Below, piece after piece: positions 14,958 through 18,372 of a DNA stretch of 18,372 nucleotides (the first letter of the stretch is position 1; every line of letters starts with the position of its first letter). The notes under the pieces were generated by a model that was given only the letters and a program-made list of their open reading frames with translations, did no database searches and had not been told where the DNA came from. Origin of the DNA: Flavobacteriales bacterium UBA3364 (lineage in GTDB: Bacteria; Bacteroidota; Bacteroidia; Flavobacteriales_F; PHOS-HE28). The stretch is from assembly GCA_002360495.1 (NCBI GenBank), contig DEQO01000137.1, positions 1 through 18,372 on the forward strand, read 5' to 3'. A program made the position numbers and the translations under genes.

Positions 14958-15761
14958 GTGTCCACGACGAACATTCCGGAACGGACCAAGGTCCCCGATG
15001 GTGAGAGCCGTCGCAACCCCGTGTTCAAGTGGATCTTTCTGCCCCTGCGCTGGCTATACAAGTTGTACTTCGCACTGGTCTTTTTCCTGTCGTTGGTGTT
15101 GTTGTACATCCCGTTCCGGATCTTGCTGTTCAAGCCGAAGCGGTACCAGAAAGCGTTCCGCCTGAAGCGGGCGTGGGCCTTCTTCCTGCAATGTGCCCTG
15201 GGCATTCCTTTGCGTGTGGTACGCCGGGCGGAACTTCCCGATCCACCCTACATTATCTGCTGCAACCATAGCAGCTACCTGGATATCATCCAGATGTACA
15301 ATTTGATACCGGAGTACTTCCTGTTCATGGGCAAGTACGAGCTGTTGAAATGGCCCCTGTTCAATATGTTCTTCAAGGGCATGAACATCGCAGTGAACCG
15401 CGGAAGCCAAATAGAGGCTGCCAAGGCGTTCCGTCGCGCGGCCCGCGCATTGGACCGGGGCACCAGTCTGGCCTTGTTCCCCGAGGGAACCATCCCGGCA
15501 TATACCCCGCGCATGAAGCCCTTCAAGGACGGTGCCTTCAAATTGGCCATTGAAAAGCAGGTCCCGATCGTACCGGTCACTTTCCTGGACCATTGGCGGC
15601 TGTTCGGTGAACCCTTGGAAGTCTTCGGTCGCGCACGGCCAGGTCTGGCGCGCGCGGTGGTCCATCCGGCCATTTCAACGACCGGGATGACGGAGGCCGA
15701 TCTGGTAGTTTTGCGCACCGAGGTCTTCCGGGTTATCGAGGGACCCCTGCTAACGAAGTGA
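14958..15761 (+). CDS. 1-acyl-glycerol-3-phosphate acyltransferase family protein (PlsC-like)
   Basis: Transfers an acyl chain to a lysophospholipid, normally making phosphatidic acid at the inner membrane. The 267 residues have a membrane helix at about 33-55, the catalytic H(x4)D motif NHSSYLD at 103-109, a binding motif around NIAVNRGS at 143-150, and FPEGT at 174-178, in the order expected of the PlsC family. The start is GTG at 14958: the frame is open further upstream, but that part overlaps trpS and its promoter. The gene ends 7 bases before gatC and probably forms an operon with it. It could equally be an acyltransferase for an ornithine- or other aminolipid; the motifs do not separate these. 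Confidence 0.9.
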   Translation: MSTTNIPERTKVPDGESRRNPVFKWIFLPLRWLYKLYFALVFFLSLVLLYIPFRILLFKPKRYQKAFRLKRAWAFFLQCALGIPLRVVRRAELPDPPYIICCNHSSYLDIIQMYNLIPEYFLFMGKYELLKWPLFNMFFKGMNIAVNRGSQIEAAKAFRRAARALDRGTSLALFPEGTIPAYTPRMKPFKDGAFKLAIEKQVPIVPVTFLDHWRLFGEPLEVFGRARPGLARAVVHPAISTTGMTEADLVVLRTEVFRVIEGPLLTK

Positions 15762-15768
15762 GGAGACG

Positions 15769-16065
15769 ATGAAGATCGATGAGGCTACTCTGGACCGTAT
15801 AGCGGATCTGGCGCGCTTGGATGTGAGCGACCCCACCGCACGTACCGCACTGCTTACCGATATGCAAGGCGTGTTCGACTTCGTGGAAAAGTTGAACGCC
15901 GTGGATACCAGCGGCGTGGAGCCGTTGATCTTCATGACGGAGGAACATGATGTGCTGCGCGATGACCTCGCCCTCCTGGAGATCACAAAGACGGATGCCC
16001 TGAAGAACGCCCCGGTGAAGGACAGCGACTATTTCAAGGTCCCACGCGTAGTGGACAAGGGGTAA
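15769..16065 (+). CDS. gatC: Asp-tRNA(Asn)/Glu-tRNA(Gln) amidotransferase subunit C
   Basis: Small subunit that holds GatA and GatB together in the GatCAB complex, which converts misacylated Glu-tRNA(Gln) or Asp-tRNA(Asn) to the amide form. The 98 residues match family length. Visible landmarks are the N-terminal IDEATLDRIADLARLDVS, DFVEKLNAVDTSGVEPL in the middle, and the conserved C-terminal LRDD plus LKNAPVKDSDYFKVPRVV. It follows the plsC-type gene by 7 bases, and AGGAG overlaps that gene's stop just before the ATG, one of the few Shine-Dalgarno-like sequences in the window. gatA and gatB are not here. Confidence 0.95.
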   Translation: MKIDEATLDRIADLARLDVSDPTARTALLTDMQGVFDFVEKLNAVDTSGVEPLIFMTEEHDVLRDDLALLEITKTDALKNAPVKDSDYFKVPRVVDKG

Positions 16066-16078
16066 GGTCCTGGATACG

Positions 16079-16086
16079 AACCTTTG
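16079..16086 (+). promoter_or_regulatory. Possible -7 element upstream of the CPBP-like gene
   Basis: AACCTTTG differs from TAnnTTTG only in its first base. It lies just after gatC and 67 bases before the ATG at 16154, which would leave a leader of about 60 bases. Confidence 0.35.
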
Positions 16087-16153
16087 GCACCATCGCCCCG
16101 TATCAGGCCGCGCACTGTTCTATCCGATCAGACCGATCAAACAACCAGATGTC

Positions 16154-17080
16154 ATGAAGCGTTTCATCGCGAAATACCCGGTCCTGACCTTGGCCGTCCT
16201 GGTATTATCCATCCAGTTCGCCATCGTGCTCATCACGAAATCGTTGATGCCTGAAGGCAAGCGTCTGCACGAGGCGCCTGAGGCCCATATGGTCTTTCGC
16301 TTCCGCGTGTTCTGGCCACTGGTCTTCGCGGTGCTGTTGACCTGGTATCTGGAAGGTAAGGCCGGGTTGTACAAGCTCTTCGGTGCATACCGCGTCTGGC
16401 GGGTACCGGGCAGATGGTACGCCTTTTCCATTTCTTGGAAGTTCTTGTTCTGCTACCTCGGGTGGGCCATTGCCGACCTCGCCGGATGGCTCCCGTGGCC
16501 CGGTGCCGCGCAGCCCATGTTCACCGAAGGAGCGAATGGGGAACGGATGCACATCATCAACCTCCTTTTCGGCATGCCCTTCATCATCGGTATCGCACTG
16601 GTGGAGGAGACCACTTGGATGAAATACTGCGCCACCCGCCTGCAGGACAAATACAGCGCCTTCGTTTCCTGTTTCATCACAGGGATCATCTGGGGTTTGT
16701 GGTACCTGCCCATGCTGCTATTGGGTGAAGGCGTTCCGGATGGCATCCCGTGGTACATGTTCCTCTTGAGCATGGTCGGCCTCGCTCTGCTGCTCGGTTG
16801 GGTGTATAACATGACGCATAGTGGCCTCATCCTGCTGTTGATGCAGCTGGTCAGCAACATTGCTTTTTACATCATGCCGGCGTTGCCCATGGCGCACAAT
16901 GGCGATGCCAGTTGGGTGAAGGTCTTCGTCTGGGTGGAGATCGCGATAGCCGCCTTCGTGGTGATCCGTTACGGTCCGAAGAACATGGGCCTGGGTCCTC
17001 GCCCGACCTGGACCGACCCCAAGATCCCGGATTGGAAGCCTGGCAGGATGGAGACGACCGATCAACTGGCCACGGCCTGA
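16154..17080 (+). CDS. CPBP-family membrane protein with replaced protease residues
   Basis: A 308-residue protein with about eight hydrophobic helices, related to the CPBP (CAAX protease and bacteriocin-processing, Abi) family. The family's three motifs are visible but altered. EExxWR appears as EETTWM, keeping Glu151 and Glu152 but with Met156 for Arg. FGLWHLP appears as WGLWYLP, with Tyr184 for the metal-binding His. The last LMHxxxN appears as LMQLVSN, with Gln231 for His and Asn235 kept. Loss of both histidines argues against protease activity. The C-terminal 30 residues are polar and proline-rich. It ends 26 bases before the TylF-type methyltransferase gene on the same strand. Its role is unknown; a scaffold or regulatory role is possible but only a guess. 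Confidence 0.75.
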   Translation: MKRFIAKYPVLTLAVLVLSIQFAIVLITKSLMPEGKRLHEAPEAHMVFRFRVFWPLVFAVLLTWYLEGKAGLYKLFGAYRVWRVPGRWYAFSISWKFLFCYLGWAIADLAGWLPWPGAAQPMFTEGANGERMHIINLLFGMPFIIGIALVEETTWMKYCATRLQDKYSAFVSCFITGIIWGLWYLPMLLLGEGVPDGIPWYMFLLSMVGLALLLGWVYNMTHSGLILLLMQLVSNIAFYIMPALPMAHNGDASWVKVFVWVEIAIAAFVVIRYGPKNMGLGPRPTWTDPKIPDWKPGRMETTDQLATA

Positions 17081-17106
17081 GATCGAACGGTGAAGAAGAA
17101 CGGCAG

Positions 17107-17850
17107 ATGGACAACGCTTTTATCGCCACCACTTTCGACTGGGACCACCGCACGCCCACGGATCGGCAGCGCTTGCTGAACAAGGTGCTGCGCAAACTCG
17201 GCTTCCATGCGCAGTTCACGCCGATACCCGGCAACATGGCCAACGTGGAGGCGCGCATGAACCTCTTCCATTTGCTGGAGCAGACCGTCGCCAACAAGGT
17301 TCCCGGCGATGTCGTGGACGTTGGATGCAACGCCGGCGACAGCACGATCGTGATGCAACGGGTGATCACAGCCATGGCGCCGGAGAAACAGGTGCACGCC
17401 TACGATAGTTTTGAAGGACTCCCCGAGCTTTCCGCCAACGACAGCAAGGACGGCGTTTATCAGAAAGGCTACATGGCCGCCGGCCTGGAGCTATTCACCC
17501 GCAAGTTCAACACGCTGGGCCTGAAGATGCCGCACACCCACAAAGGCTGGTTCGAAGCGACGATCCCCTCGCAATTGCCCGACCGCATCAGCTTCGCACT
17601 GATCGATGGGGATCTCTACGAGTCCACCAAGCACGTGCTGCCGCACCTCTATGAGCGCATGGCACCGGGCGCTATCGGGATGATCGCAGTCTACTATGAC
17701 GAAGCGATCTATCCGCGTAAGGCCTTGGCAGGCGGTTACAAGTCCCCCGGTGTGAAGCGGGCCACCGACGAATTCTTCAAGGACAAGCCGGAGAAAGTCT
17801 CCCTGCTCTACGCCAACGAGTACTCCAACGGGTACTTCCGCAAGCAGTAG
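17107..17850 (+). CDS. TylF/macrocin-type O-methyltransferase family protein
   Basis: A SAM-dependent methyltransferase of the TylF (macrocin O-methyltransferase) family, whose members methylate sugar hydroxyls in natural products and surface glycans. The 247 residues show motif I VDVGCNAGDST at 70-80, YDSFEGLPE at 99-107, and the metal/substrate region FALIDGDLYEST at 163-174, followed by APGAIGMIAVYYDE near 186-199. The frame is open back over the end of the previous gene, but ATG 17107 gives the family-like N-terminus and avoids a long overlap. It follows the CPBP-like gene closely. No sugar-pathway genes are nearby, so the substrate cannot be told from context. Confidence 0.87.
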   Translation: MDNAFIATTFDWDHRTPTDRQRLLNKVLRKLGFHAQFTPIPGNMANVEARMNLFHLLEQTVANKVPGDVVDVGCNAGDSTIVMQRVITAMAPEKQVHAYDSFEGLPELSANDSKDGVYQKGYMAAGLELFTRKFNTLGLKMPHTHKGWFEATIPSQLPDRISFALIDGDLYESTKHVLPHLYERMAPGAIGMIAVYYDEAIYPRKALAGGYKSPGVKRATDEFFKDKPEKVSLLYANEYSNGYFRKQ

Positions 17851-17864
17851 CACCAGTGTGCGGG

Positions 17865-17872
17865 TACCTTTG
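17865..17872 (+). promoter_or_regulatory. -7 promoter element of the HMA-MauE gene
   Basis: TACCTTTG, an exact TAnnTTTG match, 6 bases before the ATG at 17879, again suggesting a leaderless message. Confidence 0.65.
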
Positions 17873-17878
17873 TGCCCG

Positions 17879-18372
17879 ATGGCCGAGCTCACCGATCTTC
17901 GAACCTACCGGGTCAGCGGAATGACCTGTTCAAGCTGTGCCCGTACCGTCCAAAGCGCCCTGGAGAAGAACCGCGATGTGGTCCGGGCCTTTGTCGATCA
18001 TGCGACAGGCCGGGCCGAACTGGAGTTGCGCATGCCCGTGCCATTTCCCGTCCTACAGCGACTTCTTTCCGGGACGAACTATGACCTGCACGAAGACCGT
18101 TCTATGGACATTACCGCAGGAACGGAACCGAAGGAAGAGAAGCTGAGCTGGTTGGCGACCTATAAACCGCTTCTTCTCGTTGTCGCCTTCATCACCGGGA
18201 TCTCCATGCTGGCCGCCTACCGCGATGGGGTCTTTCATGCACATGATGCCATGCGCTACTTCATGGCCGGGTTCTTCCTCGGGTTCTCGTTCTTCAAATT
18301 CCTCGATCTCCGGGGATTCGCGGACAGTTACGCGGGCTACGACCTCCTCGCGCGGCAATGGCGCGGATACGG
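17879..18372 (+). CDS. HMA-domain / MauE-DoxX-type membrane protein, 3' end missing
   Basis: The frame opens at ATG 17879 and is still open at the window end (164 codons seen). Residues 8-65 form a heavy-metal-associated domain with the metal-binding GMTCSSC at 14-20 (Cys17 and Cys20), as in copper chaperones. After a linker, hydrophobic segments at about 97-114 and 125-143 are followed by KFLDLRGFADSYAGYDLLA, which matches from memory a Bacteroidota family with a MauE/DoxX-type four-helix redox-associated domain. It is therefore not a P-type ATPase, although the start resembles one. It probably takes part in metal handling or thiol redox chemistry at the inner membrane; substrate unknown. 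It has its own promoter element just upstream. Confidence 0.75.
   Translation, partial: MAELTDLRTYRVSGMTCSSCARTVQSALEKNRDVVRAFVDHATGRAELELRMPVPFPVLQRLLSGTNYDLHEDRSMDITAGTEPKEEKLSWLATYKPLLLVVAFITGISMLAAYRDGVFHAHDAMRYFMAGFFLGFSFFKFLDLRGFADSYAGYDLLARQWRGY

Noticed and set aside
17879..18372. Copper-transporting P-type ATPase
   Set aside because: The GMTCSSC domain suggests it, but the following segment matches the MauE/DoxX-type family instead, and no ATPase motif occurs in the visible part.

Overview
This window looks like chromosomal DNA from a high-GC member of the Bacteroidota, probably Flavobacteriales-like. The main evidence is a recurring promoter element close to TAnnTTTG (the Bacteroidota -7 box). 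It sits 6-11 bases upstream of many start codons and of the tRNA, so several messages here are probably leaderless or nearly so. The protein set agrees: a LolC/E-type permease near rbfA, a four-helix 'cytochrome B' protein of the Bacteroidota type, and an HMA-MauE/DoxX fusion. GC content appears to be in the high fifties by eye; the species cannot be named.

Layout. 1-1002: type I asparaginase, cut at its 5' end by the window. 1014-1415: tRNA-Ser(GGA) with its promoter and terminator, followed by a ~157-bp tandem duplication that includes the last bases of the tRNA and a nest of inverted repeats. 1477-3692: dusB, convergent with and overlapping a LolC/E-type permease. 3714-4120: a RelE-like toxin with an apparent internal deletion and its antitoxin. 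4251-4370: a second copy of the permease 5' end only. 4490-5191: a probable outer-membrane beta-barrel protein. 5206-6355: rbfA and a SAM methyltransferase (minus strand). 6455-9459: an MsbA-like ABC exporter and an OafA-type acyltransferase. 9456-11705: class A penicillin-binding protein. 11803-13786: an overlapping run of cytochrome b-like membrane protein, c-type cytochrome lipoprotein and hflX (minus strand). 13872-14840: trpS. 14958-16065: plsC-type acyltransferase and gatC. 16154-17850: a CPBP-family membrane protein lacking key protease residues and a TylF-type methyltransferase. 17879 to the end: an HMA-MauE/DoxX protein running off the window.

Most of the window is housekeeping: translation (tRNA-Ser, dusB, trpS, gatC, rbfA, hflX) and envelope building (class A PBP, ABC exporter, two acyltransferases, LolC/E-type permease). 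No phage, insertion sequence, CRISPR array or obvious new multi-gene defence system is visible. The most unusual places are the tRNA-linked repeat at 1103-1415, the rearranged permease/toxin-antitoxin segment at 3582-4370, and the CPBP protein with replaced catalytic residues.
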